Shown here: positions 26,155-35,778 of the stretch, piece by piece
Layout of the letters: each line of letters starts with the position of its first letter
Numbering within the stretch: position 1 is the first letter of the stretch
Source: JAFAGX01 sp035622175
GTDB taxonomy: Bacteria > Acidobacteriota > Terriglobia > Terriglobales > Acidobacteriaceae
Direction of reading: 5' to 3'
DNA: 64,000 nucleotides
Assembly: GCA_035622175.1 (NCBI GenBank)
Contig: DASPVV010000191.1
Location: forward strand, 11,521 to 75,520
Notes under the pieces: generated by a model
Told to the model about the DNA's origin: nothing
The model's database searches: none
Seen by the model: only the letters and a program-made list of their open reading frames with translations
Translations under genes and position numbers: made by a program

Positions 26155-27366
26155 TCAGCCTAGGTTTTCAAGCGCCAGGGCCATCCCCATTCCACCGCTC
26201 ACGCAGAGGGCGGCAACCCCGCGTTTAGCCTTGCGCTTCAACATCTCGTGCAGGAGCGTGACCGTAATTCGGGTTCCGCTGCAGCCGATGGGATGACCCA
26301 GGGCGATCGCACCGCCATTCACGTTCAGCCGGTCGCGAGCAAACTGTAACTCCCGGTCACAGGCCAAAACCTGTGCGGCAAAGGCCTCGTTCAACTCGAA
26401 CAGATCAAAATCGGAAAGGGGAAGCTGATGGCTGTCTGCGAGTTTTCGCAGCGCCGGAACCGGACCGATTCCCATAACTCGCGGATCGACACCTGCGGAG
26501 GTTACGGCCAAAATCCGGGCGAGCGGCTTCAGCTTGTGGCTCTCAACAAAATTCTGGCTCGCCAGGACAACCGCGGCTGCGCCATCGGTGATTCCTGACG
26601 AGTTGCCCGCCGTGATCGTACCCGATTGGGAAAATACGGGCGGCAACCTGGCCATTTTCTCAAGCGTAGCTCCGAGAAAGGGATGTTCGTCTCGGGCGAA
26701 TGTCTGCGGACCTTTCTTGGTATCGAGAGTGATGGGCACCAACTCTCCCTCAAACCGTCCGCTGGCGATCGCCTGCGCTGCCCGCGTCTGCGAGCAGAGA
26801 GCAAAGGCATCCTGTTCCTCCCGCGTGATCTTGTATTGCTCCGCCAGCACCTCGGCCGTCTCCCCCATGACCATTTTGGCCAGGGGACAGAAAAAGCCAT
26901 CGCGGTACATGCCATCGATCAATTCCTGGTCTCCTAAGCGATAGCCCCAGCGGGCTCCATCCAGGTAGTAGGGCAAGCGCGACATGGATTCGGTACCGCC
27001 CGCCAGTACGCACCCCAAGTTTCCCGAGGCAACCCCCTGGAATCCGAGTGCGATCGACTTCATGCCAGAGGCGCAAGCTTGGTTTACCGTATACGCGGGG
27101 ACCTCCACCGGGATGCCGCTGCGGACTGAAATCTGCCGGGCCGGATTGGGGCCTCCGCCAGCCTGACGGGCATTGCCAAAGATCGTCTCTTCCACCTGAT
27201 CCGCGCGGACCCCGGCCCGTTCGAGTGCCGCCTTAGCCACGGCGACACCCAGGTCGGCAGCGGTAAGCGAGGCGAGTGCGCCGCCAAACTTCCCGATGGG
27301 CGTGCGCACCGCCGACACGATGTAGACGCTAGGCAAAAAATCCCTCGCAAGATTCAAGTCTAGCAT
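26155..27366 (-). CDS. Acetyl-CoA acetyltransferase (thiolase)
   Basis: A 403-residue thiolase with the three active-site blocks: Cys in NQACASGMKSI (near residue 90), His in GGAIALGHPIGCSGTR, and Cys in LCVSGGMGMAL near the end. Thiolases condense or cleave acetoacetyl-CoA or longer 3-oxoacyl-CoA. The start was set at ATG 27366; no strong ribosome site is visible, and a start closer to VYIVSAVRTPIGKFGG is possible. It is divergent from rlmB and has no beta-oxidation genes beside it. Confidence 0.88.
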   Translation of the reverse strand: MLDLNLARDFLPSVYIVSAVRTPIGKFGGALASLTAADLGVAVAKAALERAGVRADQVEETIFGNARQAGGGPNPARQISVRSGIPVEVPAYTVNQACASGMKSIALGFQGVASGNLGCVLAGGTESMSRLPYYLDGARWGYRLGDQELIDGMYRDGFFCPLAKMVMGETAEVLAEQYKITREEQDAFALCSQTRAAQAIASGRFEGELVPITLDTKKGPQTFARDEHPFLGATLEKMARLPPVFSQSGTITAGNSSGITDGAAAVVLASQNFVESHKLKPLARILAVTSAGVDPRVMGIGPVPALRKLADSHQLPLSDFDLFELNEAFAAQVLACDRELQFARDRLNVNGGAIALGHPIGCSGTRITVTLLHEMLKRKAKRGVAALCVSGGMGMALALENLG

Positions 27367-27510
27367 TCGGATAGTTCGGACGGGCGGTCGAAGCAAGGCT
27401 TAGCGAAGCAACCGAAGCAAAAATTCTGGTCCCCTTACCCATGCTTCCACCGTCCCGGGGGGAGCGGCTGCGTGGTCTTGCCCCGAGCCCAGGCGGTACA
27501 CTGGAGCTTC

Positions 27511-28248
27511 ATGCATTACCTCTATGGGATTCATTCCGTGGCCGAGGCCTTGAATGCGCGCGGGAGAGCGTTTGCCTGGGTGGGGGTGGCGCGGGAACGC
27601 CATGATCTCCGTCTGCAGCGGGTCATCGAACAATGCCGCCGCCAAGGAGTTCTAGTACGATTCCTGGAGCGGGCAGAACTGGACCGGATGGCAGGGAACC
27701 ATGCTCATCAAGGCGTGGTGGCAATCACATCCGCCAAGCAGTACAACGACTTGGACGATGTGATCGCAGCCCAACGCGGATCGTATTCCCTGATTGTGGT
27801 TCTGGACGGAGTGGAAGATCCGCACAATCTTGGAGCCATCCTGCGTACAGCGGATGCCGTCGGGGCCAACGGGGTGATCATTCCCGCCAGGCGAGCGGTG
27901 GGGGTGACGGCGGCGGTCACCAAAGTTTCCGCAGGCGCAGGCGAACACCTGCCGGTGGCAAAAGTCACCAATATTGCGCGCACCTTAGAGGAGCTGAAAG
28001 CGAAGAATCTATGGATCGTGGGTCTCGACGAGCGCGGCCCCCAATCCTACGACTCGCTCGATTACAACATGGATTGTGCCGTGGTTTTTGGGGCTGAAGG
28101 CAAGGGCCTGCATGATTTGGTGGCGAAAAAATGCGATTTCCTCGCCTCCATTCCGATGCTGGGGAAGGTGCCTTCGCTGAATGTTTCCGTGGCTGCCGGA
28201 GTTCTTCTCTACGAGATTGTCCGGCAAAGAAGAAAGCAACTGCGATGA
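27511..28248 (+). CDS. rlmB: 23S rRNA 2'-O-methyltransferase RlmB (SPOUT)
   Basis: A 245-residue TrmH/SpoU-type methyltransferase from ATG 27511 (GGAG four bases upstream). The N-terminal substrate-binding domain MHYLYGIHSVAEAL is followed by the trefoil-knot motifs GVEDPHNLGAILRTADAVG, FGAEGKGL and IPMLGKVPSLNVSVAAGVLLYE. RlmB methylates the ribose of the conserved G2251 in the 23S rRNA. Its stop overlaps the start of the next gene (ATGA), which couples it to a secreted protein with an unrelated role. Confidence 0.88.
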   Translation: MHYLYGIHSVAEALNARGRAFAWVGVARERHDLRLQRVIEQCRRQGVLVRFLERAELDRMAGNHAHQGVVAITSAKQYNDLDDVIAAQRGSYSLIVVLDGVEDPHNLGAILRTADAVGANGVIIPARRAVGVTAAVTKVSAGAGEHLPVAKVTNIARTLEELKAKNLWIVGLDERGPQSYDSLDYNMDCAVVFGAEGKGLHDLVAKKCDFLASIPMLGKVPSLNVSVAAGVLLYEIVRQRRKQLR

Positions 28249-29924
28249 GAGTCCTTTGTGTTTTCGCTATACTCTTTGCTCTCTCCAACCTGGCAGCGGC
28301 CCTGGAGCGCGAGGCTTTCACATTTACCCGCTACGAGCTCGAGGTGCGGGTCGAGCCGGAGCAGCAACGGCTTGGAGTGCGGGGTAAGATCGCCCTTCGC
28401 AACGACTCTTCCATTCCCCAGAAAGATCTTGCTTTGCAGATTTCCTCCAGCCTGGATTGGCGCTCGATCAAACTGGGCGGGAAGACGGTCCCGTTCGTGA
28501 CCGAAGAATACGATTCTGACCTCGATCATACCGGCGCATTTTCCGAGGCCATTGTCAGTGTGCCGGAGGTTCCGGCGAAGGGAGTGATCGAGTTGGAGGT
28601 TGGCTACGAAGGGGTCATTGCACTCGAGGCAGCGCGTCTAACCCGCATGGGCGTGCCCGCGGAAAAAGCCAAGCACACGGACTGGGACCGGATCAGCAAA
28701 TCGTTCACTGCGGTGCGGGGGATTGGTTACGTTACTTGGTATCCCATCGCGACCGAGGACGCCAGCCTTTCCGAGGGTAATAGCGTGGCGGAGACCATCG
28801 CTCGGTGGCAGGCGAAGGAAGCAGACACCGAGATGCAGGTACGCTTCGAATCCACCTCGGCTGCTGAAATCTTATTCAGCGGCTCCGGTTCGCCTACCGA
28901 GCACGCTGGTTCGCGTGCGAGCAAGGGCGCGCGCTTCAGCATGCTAGGGTCGGGAGTCAGTGTGCCAACCTTTGTCATCGCCGATTATCAGAGGCTCACA
29001 CCCAAGGACTTGGTCACGGTTTACTACCTGCCCGCCCAGCAACCCGCGGCCGAGGCCTATGGCGAGGTCGCCGCGCAGCTCGACCCCTTGGTTCCCGGGG
29101 AAAGCGGCGTGGGAAGTTTGGAGATTCTGGGCTTGCCGGATGCGGACGCGCAGCCCTTCGTGACCGAAGGCATGTTGCTCAGCCCGCTCGAGTCGCCCAT
29201 CACGAACGAAGCGGAGCTCAGCATCGTCTACGGCAAAGCTCGGCAGTGCCTGCGTTCCCCAAGACCCTGGATTCAGGAGGGCCTGGCACACTTCGCGCAA
29301 GCGGAATTTGTCGAGAAGCAAAAAGGGCACCAGGCCGCGCTCGATTACCTCAAGGCGCACGCCGCGGGCCTGATCGAAGCCGAGCGGCAAGCATCCGCAA
29401 AGCCCGGGCGCCAGGACTCGACCGGTTCTCTGATTACGGCAGCGAACGATTTGTACCTGCAAACCAAGGCGATGTACGTCTGGTGGATGCTGAAGGATAT
29501 GTTGGGAGGTCTGCCGAACGAGGCTTTGCTCAGCTACCATGCAGCCGACGACCGGGAGATAACCTACCTCGAACGCCTGATCGAGAAAACCGGTCAGCGA
29601 GATCTGCAATGGTTTTTTGATGACTGGGTATATCACGACCATGGCTTGCCGGATTTTCGCATCGATTCGGTCTTTTCGAATCCCCTCTCAAGCGGCGGCT
29701 TTCTTGCAACCATCACCGTCGAGAACTTGGGCAGTGCGGGTGCGGAGGTGCCGCTTACGCTCGAGATGGAGGGCACAGCCATCAGGAAGCGGCTTGAAGT
29801 GCGCGCGAAATCGAAAGCCTCGATTCGGGTGGAACTGCCGTCGAATCTTCAGCAAGTGACGGTGAATGATGGTAGCGTTCCGGAGAGCAACTCGAGCGAG
29901 CACAGCTACAAGACCAAGGGATGA
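28245..29924 (+). CDS. Secreted M1-peptidase-like protein lacking HExxH
   Basis: A 559-residue protein with a signal peptide (MRVLCVFAILFALSNLAAALE). The early part FTFTRYELEVRVEPEQQRLGVRGKIALRN resembles the N-terminal beta domain of M1 aminopeptidases. Later, IVYGKARQCLRSPRPWIQEGLAHFAQAEF matches the M1 active-site stretch, but the HExxH is replaced by YGKARQCL, while the WIQEGLAHF that normally gives the third ligand is kept. ITYLERLIEKTGQRDLQWFFDDWVYHDHGLPDF is the typical M1 end. It is therefore probably a catalytically inactive relative with a binding or chaperone role. It overlaps rlmB by four bases. Confidence 0.75.
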   Translation: MRVLCVFAILFALSNLAAALEREAFTFTRYELEVRVEPEQQRLGVRGKIALRNDSSIPQKDLALQISSSLDWRSIKLGGKTVPFVTEEYDSDLDHTGAFSEAIVSVPEVPAKGVIELEVGYEGVIALEAARLTRMGVPAEKAKHTDWDRISKSFTAVRGIGYVTWYPIATEDASLSEGNSVAETIARWQAKEADTEMQVRFESTSAAEILFSGSGSPTEHAGSRASKGARFSMLGSGVSVPTFVIADYQRLTPKDLVTVYYLPAQQPAAEAYGEVAAQLDPLVPGESGVGSLEILGLPDADAQPFVTEGMLLSPLESPITNEAELSIVYGKARQCLRSPRPWIQEGLAHFAQAEFVEKQKGHQAALDYLKAHAAGLIEAERQASAKPGRQDSTGSLITAANDLYLQTKAMYVWWMLKDMLGGLPNEALLSYHAADDREITYLERLIEKTGQRDLQWFFDDWVYHDHGLPDFRIDSVFSNPLSSGGFLATITVENLGSAGAEVPLTLEMEGTAIRKRLEVRAKSKASIRVELPSNLQQVTVNDGSVPESNSSEHSYKTKG

Positions 29925-30041
29925 ATTCCCTGAGGGATGGCGCGCTCGATCAGGGGCTTCAAACCAAGCCGATGCGATAATTGTGCTTGGCCCATACCTG
30001 GGTCCTTTGCTGATAGGAGGAGTGGCGGGAGAGGGGGCGTT

Positions 30042-31472
30042 TTGGCCTACATCCAATTTCTCGGCGCGGCCGGCACGGTGACTGGCTCCAAGCACTTGGT
30101 CAACACCGGCAGGAACTCGAGCGGAAACCGCGGTTTTCAAATCCTGATCGATTGCGGTATGTTCCAGGGGCCGAAGGAATGGCGCGAACGCAACTGGCAG
30201 GATCCTCCCGTGCCGGCGAGTGAAATCGGCGCGGTTGTCCTCACCCACGCCCATCTCGACCATAGTGGCTGGATCCCGCGCCTGGTCAAGGGAGGGTTTC
30301 GCGGGCCCATCTATGCCACCGCGGCGACGGCTGATTTGTGCGGCATTCTGTTGCCGGACTCGGGACATCTGCAGGAAGAAGATGCCGCCTTCTACAACAA
30401 ACATCACAAGTCCAAGCACAGTCCCGCACTGCCCCTCTACACCTTGGCAGAAGCGCAAGCCTGTCTGCAGTATTTCCAGCCGGTTGCGATGGAGGCCAGT
30501 GAACGGCTATCGCCTGAGTTGAGCTTTCGCTTGGTGCGGGCTGCCCACATCCTGGGATCGGCGATGGTGGAGCTCACGCTCGAGATCGGGGGAGAGAAGC
30601 GCCGCCTGTTGTTTAGCGGAGACATCGGCCGGGTACGCAATCGAGACGTCGCTCCCGGCAAGGTCGTGCATGCCGGGCCGATCGAAGGCGAGTGGGCGGA
30701 GGTTCTGGTCATGGAATCCACCTACGGCGATCGTCAGCATCCGACCGATGACCCGCGGCCGCAACTGGCAGCTGTAATCAAGCAGACCATCGAGCGCGGC
30801 GGCAGCGTGGTCGTGCCCGCGTTTGCCGTGGAGCGTACGCAGAAGTTTCTTTTCATGCTCAAAGACTTGATGGAGTCTGGCCAGATCGGACCGATCCCGG
30901 TCTATTGCGACAGTCCCATGGCGATTCAAGCCGTGGAAATCTTTATGCGGCACTCCGAGGAGTACAGTGAGGAAGCGCGACGGCTCGTCCGCCAGTATGG
31001 ATCCCCGCTCGCCTGGCCGGGTTTCCAGTTTACTTTGACGCTCGAGCAATCCAAGCAGATTAACCAATCGAAATATCCCTCGATCATTGTCTCGTCGAGC
31101 GGTATGGCCACCGGCGGCCGCATCCTGCATCATTTGGCACAAAGGCTTCCGGACCCGAAGAACACGGTCATCTTCATTGGTTTTCAGGCGCAGGGAACAC
31201 GCGGGTTTACGATTAAGAGTGGTGCGCCGGAGGTGAAGATTTTCGGAGAGATTGTACCCATCCGGGCGCAGGTGGTCTCCTTTGAGCAATTCAGCGACCA
31301 CGCCGACACACCGGAACTCCTGGAATGGCTGCGCACGTTCAAAAGCGCACCCAGCCGAACCTATCTGGTGCACGGAGATCCCGCGGCTGCATCCCAATTG
31401 CGCGCTGTCATGAGCAAGGAGCTGGGATGGAACGTTCAGGTGGCGCGCTGGTTGGAGAAAGTCGACCTATAG
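30042..31472 (+). CDS. Beta-CASP metallo-beta-lactamase nuclease (RNA-specificity domain)
   Basis: A 476-residue protein. The start is probably TTG 30042, after GGGAGAGGGGG. It carries the zinc motif HAHLDHSGWIPR, the later motif ESTYGDRQHP, the beta-CASP blocks YCDSPMAIQAVEIF and SSSGMATGGRILHHL, and the C-terminal FSDHADTPELLEWL with the last His ligand. The family processes RNA as CPSF73-like endo- or exonuclease. It is alone between a secreted protein and DinB. The upstream leader contains GTG and TTG alternatives. Confidence 0.85.
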   Translation: MAYIQFLGAAGTVTGSKHLVNTGRNSSGNRGFQILIDCGMFQGPKEWRERNWQDPPVPASEIGAVVLTHAHLDHSGWIPRLVKGGFRGPIYATAATADLCGILLPDSGHLQEEDAAFYNKHHKSKHSPALPLYTLAEAQACLQYFQPVAMEASERLSPELSFRLVRAAHILGSAMVELTLEIGGEKRRLLFSGDIGRVRNRDVAPGKVVHAGPIEGEWAEVLVMESTYGDRQHPTDDPRPQLAAVIKQTIERGGSVVVPAFAVERTQKFLFMLKDLMESGQIGPIPVYCDSPMAIQAVEIFMRHSEEYSEEARRLVRQYGSPLAWPGFQFTLTLEQSKQINQSKYPSIIVSSSGMATGGRILHHLAQRLPDPKNTVIFIGFQAQGTRGFTIKSGAPEVKIFGEIVPIRAQVVSFEQFSDHADTPELLEWLRTFKSAPSRTYLVHGDPAAASQLRAVMSKELGWNVQVARWLEKVDL

Positions 31473-31570
31473 ACTTCGAGGCAGGGAAAGCAAGGGGCAC
31501 AGGAGGGTCAGGATTTCGGGCACCATTCTCCGGCCTCGGCTTTCGCATAGCGTTCCATGCGAGGTGAGGG

Positions 31571-32056
31571 ATGAGCGAAGCGGAGTTGAGGGAACATATT
31601 GCTGCAGCCGACAAGAGCCCCAAGCGGATTGCGGCGGCGGTTTCCGGCCTTCCCGATGCGATCCTGCGCTTCAAGCCGGCGCCGGACAAGTGGTCGATTC
31701 TCGAAGTCCTCGGCCATTTGGCGGATGTTGAGATCGTTTATGCCCATCGCTTCCGGCAGATGCTGGCCGACAAGAAGCCGGTGATCGCCCCGATGGATCA
31801 GGTGGCTTGGGCAACAAGGCTCGGCTACAGCGAAGAATCCCCGGCTGAGCTGGTCGCTGCGTATGGTCTCAATCGACACCGCACCTTGCAACTCTTGCGC
31901 CGTCTGAAGCCTGGAGATCTCGAGAAATCGGCCTATCACCCCGAATTGGAGCGCGATGTAACCGTGGCGGAATACGTGGCCAAGATCGCCTCTCACGGTG
32001 CAAACCACCTGGCGCAAATCGAACGTTTGAAGAAAGAAGCTCCCGGGAAACAGTAA
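31571..32056 (+). CDS. DinB superfamily protein
   Basis: A 161-residue four-helix-bundle protein. The DinB triad of metal His is seen as LGHLADVE (His near residue 50), VYAHRF (near 58) and the C-terminal HGANHLAQI (near 145). Members include thiol-dependent transferases and damage-inducible proteins; the partner thiol here is unknown. A GAGG ribosome site precedes the ATG. Confidence 0.85.
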   Translation: MSEAELREHIAAADKSPKRIAAAVSGLPDAILRFKPAPDKWSILEVLGHLADVEIVYAHRFRQMLADKKPVIAPMDQVAWATRLGYSEESPAELVAAYGLNRHRTLQLLRRLKPGDLEKSAYHPELERDVTVAEYVAKIASHGANHLAQIERLKKEAPGKQ

Positions 32057-32190
32057 ACCTTGCCATAGGGATTCGCCCAGCCCGGAGCCCGACAATCGCG
32101 AACTGGGCTCCGGCCAGTAAGGCGGGGTCTTGATCGCGGGCCTTCGGAAAGCCTGTTTTTCGGGCTTGGAACAGGCACCTTCTGAGCGCG

Positions 32191-32222
32191 ATGGGTGTAC
32201 AATCGTTCGTTTTTGAAGTCAA
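32191..32222 (+). promoter_or_regulatory. TACAAT element copy A
   Basis: About 32 bases with TACAAT at 32198-32203 and the ending GAAGTCAA. A second copy lies at 63562-63594 with about 27 of 33 positions the same. It precedes the VWA gene (GTG 32330) and could be a shared promoter or leader element. Confidence 0.45.
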
Positions 32223-32329
32223 CGGTGCGATTCGGTTCAGCATCGAAGGCATGGGGGTCTCCGCACACCAGGCTAGCTTTCGTCAAAACGGGGGCGAAAT
32301 CTACTCCCCAGGAATCAAGCGAGGATGCC

Positions 32330-33262
32330 GTGAAACGACGACAATTGTGGTATCAACTTGCGATGGTTCAGCTTACGATTCTGTACGCTCTAGGCCAGGA
32401 AGCTTCACCGGGTGGCGTCCCGGTTCACATGGTGGTTTCGGTCGAAGCTCGCCACGGCACGACTCCCCCGGAGATTACTCGCGAAGATGTCATGGTCCGC
32501 GAGGGTCGTGATCGCGATCGCGTCACGGACTGGGAGCCGGCACAAGGCGATCACGCTGGGCTCGAATTCTTCATCCTGATCGACGACGGGGCCAGTATCA
32601 GCTTGGGTTCACAGTTGGACGACCTTCGACAGTTCATCACGGCGCAGCCTGCCACAACCAAGATCGGCATCGCCTACATGCAAAACGGAATCGCGCAGGT
32701 CCTACAGAATCCGACCAGCGACCACGGGCAAGCGGCCAAAGCCCTGCGCCTGCCGCTCGGTGTGATCGGCGCGGACGCCAGTCCCTATTTTTCTCTCCAG
32801 GACCTGATCAAGCGCTGGCCAGAGAGCACGGACCGCCGCGAAGTGTTTATGGTTAGCGATGGCGTGGATTGGTTTGGGGGGACCTCGCCGGACGACCCCT
32901 ATGTCGATGCCGCCATCGCCGACGCCCAGCGCGCCGGCGTGATCGTCTTCGATATCTACATGCCCGGACGCGGGCACGCCGCTCATAGCTACTGGCAGTA
33001 TTACTGGGGCCAGTTGTATCTGTCGAAAGTTGCTGATGAAACTGGCGGAGAAGCCTATTACATAGGCTTTAGCGGTGCCCCGGTAGCTTTTACCCCCTAC
33101 CTCGATTCCATGGCACAGCGGCTGAGCCATCAGTACTTTTTGGGCTTCTTTGCCAAACCGGAAAAGAAGGCGGGGTTGCGACGCGTCAGACTCCAAACCG
33201 AGGTGCCAAACGCTGAACTGGTGGCGCCATCCCAGGTGTACGTTCCAGCCTCTGCGCAATGA
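32330..33262 (+). CDS. Secreted VWFA-related protein
   Basis: A 310-residue protein from GTG 32330 with GAGG six bases upstream. Residues 1-25 are hydrophobic and end near ALGQEA, a likely signal peptide. The body begins GGVPVHMVVSVEARHG and holds a von Willebrand A domain: LEFFILIDDGASISLG (in place of the usual DxSxS metal site), VFMVSDGVDWFGG and VIVFDIYMPG. The last part, SHQYFLGFFAKPEKKAGLRRVRLQTEV, is typical of the acidobacterial VWFA-related family. The MIDAS is degenerate (DDGAS). Function probably adhesion or protein binding outside the membrane. Confidence 0.75.
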   Translation: MKRRQLWYQLAMVQLTILYALGQEASPGGVPVHMVVSVEARHGTTPPEITREDVMVREGRDRDRVTDWEPAQGDHAGLEFFILIDDGASISLGSQLDDLRQFITAQPATTKIGIAYMQNGIAQVLQNPTSDHGQAAKALRLPLGVIGADASPYFSLQDLIKRWPESTDRREVFMVSDGVDWFGGTSPDDPYVDAAIADAQRAGVIVFDIYMPGRGHAAHSYWQYYWGQLYLSKVADETGGEAYYIGFSGAPVAFTPYLDSMAQRLSHQYFLGFFAKPEKKAGLRRVRLQTEVPNAELVAPSQVYVPASAQ

Positions 33263-33352
33263 GCTACTGCGGCCCTGAGCCCGCTGCCGGGGCCCTTAGG
33301 GTTGGTGGCACCGCCGGACGACCCTCAACCGGACCTCGCTGTTCGATCCGCA

Positions 33353-34411
33353 TTAGGATTCGGCGTGCGTATTGGTAAATCGGATCAAGGCGCTGAGCTT
33401 GTCGGCTGCGGCTCCCGAATCGATAGCACGGGTGGCCAACGGCAAGGCTTCGACCAGGTGATCGGCTTTGGCGGCGGCGACCAACGCGGCGGCGGAATTC
33501 AGGAGAACGACATCGCGACGCGGCGATTTCTCGCCGCGCAGGATAGCCCTGATGATTCCTGCATTGTCCTCCGCGTTCCCTCCGGCGATGTCGTCGAGCT
33601 GAGCAGGCTTCATTCCGAATTCTTCCGGCCTGACTTCGTAGGAGCGTACGCTCCCGTCCCTCACCTCAGCGATTCGTGTGGGTCCGGTGACGGTAATCTC
33701 GTCCAAGCCGTCCGAGCCATGCACGACCATCGCCCGGCGCAGTCCCAACATGCTTAATGCCTGCGCGAGTTTCTCGACCAGTTCTAGCGAATATACGCCC
33801 ACCACTTGAGCGGATGCCCGGGCCGGATTTGTCAACGGACCCAGCAAATTGAAGACCGTTCGTAAGCGAAGCTCGCGGCGTGAGCGCTGAACATACTTCA
33901 TGGCCGAGTGGATCGCGGGGGCAAACAAAAACGCCATTCCAACTTCGGCGAGACAGGTGGCGAGCCCGGCTGGAGGTAGATGGATGGACACGCCCAGAGC
34001 TTCCATGACGTCTGCCGAACCGCATTTGGAGGTCACGCTGCGATTCCCGTGCTTGGCAACTCTCACGCCGGCTCCTGCCACTACGAATGCCGTGGCGGTC
34101 GAGATGTTGAATGTTCCGCTGGCGTCGCCGCCGGTGCCGCAGGTGTCCACCAGAGCATCCCGTTCGGTGTCACTGGCGTCCAGGGCGGAATGGTCAGGAA
34201 TGGTCAAAGCAGTTGCGGCCCCGCGGATCGCTTCGGCAAACCCTACGATCTCCTCGACCGTTTCACCCTTCATGGACAGAGCGACGAGCAAGGCGGCAAT
34301 CTGCGCATCGCTGCACCCGCCAGACAGCACTTCCGCCATCAGCTGGCGCGCCTGTTCCCGGGAAAGAGACTCGCGGCGCGTGGCGATGCGATCTAGAGCG
34401 TCGGTAATCAT
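33353..34411 (-). CDS. trpD: Anthranilate phosphoribosyltransferase
   Basis: A 352-residue TrpD. It transfers phosphoribosyl to anthranilate in the second step of tryptophan synthesis. Landmarks are VDTCGTGGDASGTFNISTATAFV (phosphate loop), KHGNRSVTSKCGSADVMEALG, and FNLLGPLTNPA. No other trp genes are near except trpS 11 kb away, so the pathway genes are dispersed. It diverges from sucC. Confidence 0.92.
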   Translation of the reverse strand: MITDALDRIATRRESLSREQARQLMAEVLSGGCSDAQIAALLVALSMKGETVEEIVGFAEAIRGAATALTIPDHSALDASDTERDALVDTCGTGGDASGTFNISTATAFVVAGAGVRVAKHGNRSVTSKCGSADVMEALGVSIHLPPAGLATCLAEVGMAFLFAPAIHSAMKYVQRSRRELRLRTVFNLLGPLTNPARASAQVVGVYSLELVEKLAQALSMLGLRRAMVVHGSDGLDEITVTGPTRIAEVRDGSVRSYEVRPEEFGMKPAQLDDIAGGNAEDNAGIIRAILRGEKSPRRDVVLLNSAAALVAAAKADHLVEALPLATRAIDSGAAADKLSALIRFTNTHAES

Positions 34412-34475
34412 CGACGCTCAGCTTAGTCTGTTTCCCGCACTTTTCGCAAAAGACAGGCCGCGGCGAAAGCCGCGT

Positions 34476-34504
34476 TTGCCCTATCCCCAATGCTTCTATA
34501 GAAT
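34476..34504 (+). promoter_or_regulatory. Sigma-70 type promoter of sucCD
   Basis: TTGCCC (34476-34481), a 17-base spacer and TAGAAT (34499-34504). The leader to the sucC ATG would be about 60 bases. Directly upstream, CGCGGC-GAAA-GCCGCG (34459-34474) makes a six-pair stem with a GNRA loop. Confidence 0.6.
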
Positions 34505-34571
34505 CGAAAGTTGGGCGTCCGCAGTCGAAGCCGCAAGCAGAGTCCTGCCGCAAGCAATCAGGAATTCAGAT

Positions 34572-35744
34572 ATGAAGATCCATGAGTACCAGGCCAAAGC
34601 TCTCTTAAGCAGGTATGGGGTGGCTGTGCCACGCGGAGAAATGGCCGAAACCCGCGAGCAAGCCGAGACGGTCGCCAAGAGCTTATTTGCCGCTGGCGTC
34701 AGCCGGGTGGTGGTGAAGGCGCAAATTCATGCCGGAGGCCGGGGCAAAGGCGGTGGCGTGAAGATTGCCCAATCCGTCGAAGAAGCAACCGAGATCGCCG
34801 GCAAAATTCTCGGCATGACGCTGGTGACGCACCAGACCGGACCCGAAGGCCGTCTGGTGCGGCGCGTGCTCATCGAAGAGACCTTGCCCATCGAGAAGGA
34901 ACTCTATGCCGGGATTGTCATCGATCGCGGCGAGGCCAAGCCGGTGTTCATGGCGTCGGCTGCCGGCGGTATGGAGATTGAGCAGGTCGCAGCCGAGAAC
35001 CCCGCCGCCATCTTCAAGGAGTACGTGGAGCCGGGCCTGGGGCTGGAGGCCTTTCAAGCGCGTAAGCTGGCGTTCCAACTAGGTTTGAGTGCTAAGCACC
35101 TCCCTGAGGCTGTGCGGTTTATGACCGGACTCTACCGCGTATTCCGAGAAGCCGATGCTTCGTTGCTCGAGATCAACCCTTTTGGGAGCTGTCCGGATCA
35201 CCGCCTGCTCGCGCTCGATGCCAAGATCAATTTCGATGACAATGCCCTGTTTCGGCATCCCGAGATCCGCGAGATGCGTGACTTGGCCGAAGAAGATCCC
35301 CTGGAGGTGGAAGCTTCCAAGTACAGCCTCAATTACATCCGGTTGGAGGGGAATGTCGGTTGCATGGTGAACGGCGCCGGCCTGGCTATGGCAACGATGG
35401 ATATTATTAAGCACGCCGGTGGCATGCCGGCGAATTTCCTGGATGTGGGTGGCGGGGCGAACGCCGAACAAGTTACGCATGCCTTCAAGATTCTGCTCGG
35501 TGACCAGCATGTGAAGGCAGTGCTGATTAATATTTTCGGGGGGATTTTGCGGGTCGATACCCTGGCCCGTGGGGTGGTCGAAGCCAGCCGAAACATGAAC
35601 ATTCAGCTGCCCATCGTGCTTCGGCTAGAAGGCACCAATGTCGCCGCGGGGCGGGAGATCTTGCGCGACTCCGGACTCAGTTTCATCGTGGCCGACACCA
35701 TGCAGGACGCCGCCGAGAAGGTGGTCGCGGCAGCCAGCAGCTGA
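34572..35744 (+). CDS. sucC: Succinyl-CoA ligase subunit beta
   Basis: A 390-residue ATP-grasp subunit, standard length. It begins MKIHEYQAKALLSRYGVAVPRG, with VVKAQIHAGGRGKGGGVK, EINPF, and the C-terminal FLDVGGGANAEQVTHAFKIL and INIFGGILRVDTLARGV. With SucD it interconverts succinyl-CoA and succinate in the TCA cycle, making ATP or GTP. The upstream promoter is clear, and sucD follows after 116 bases. Confidence 0.95.
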   Translation: MKIHEYQAKALLSRYGVAVPRGEMAETREQAETVAKSLFAAGVSRVVVKAQIHAGGRGKGGGVKIAQSVEEATEIAGKILGMTLVTHQTGPEGRLVRRVLIEETLPIEKELYAGIVIDRGEAKPVFMASAAGGMEIEQVAAENPAAIFKEYVEPGLGLEAFQARKLAFQLGLSAKHLPEAVRFMTGLYRVFREADASLLEINPFGSCPDHRLLALDAKINFDDNALFRHPEIREMRDLAEEDPLEVEASKYSLNYIRLEGNVGCMVNGAGLAMATMDIIKHAGGMPANFLDVGGGANAEQVTHAFKILLGDQHVKAVLINIFGGILRVDTLARGVVEASRNMNIQLPIVLRLEGTNVAAGREILRDSGLSFIVADTMQDAAEKVVAAASS

Positions 35745-35778
35745 TGGCCGCAAGCTTGATCGTTGGATCTTCGTTCCT

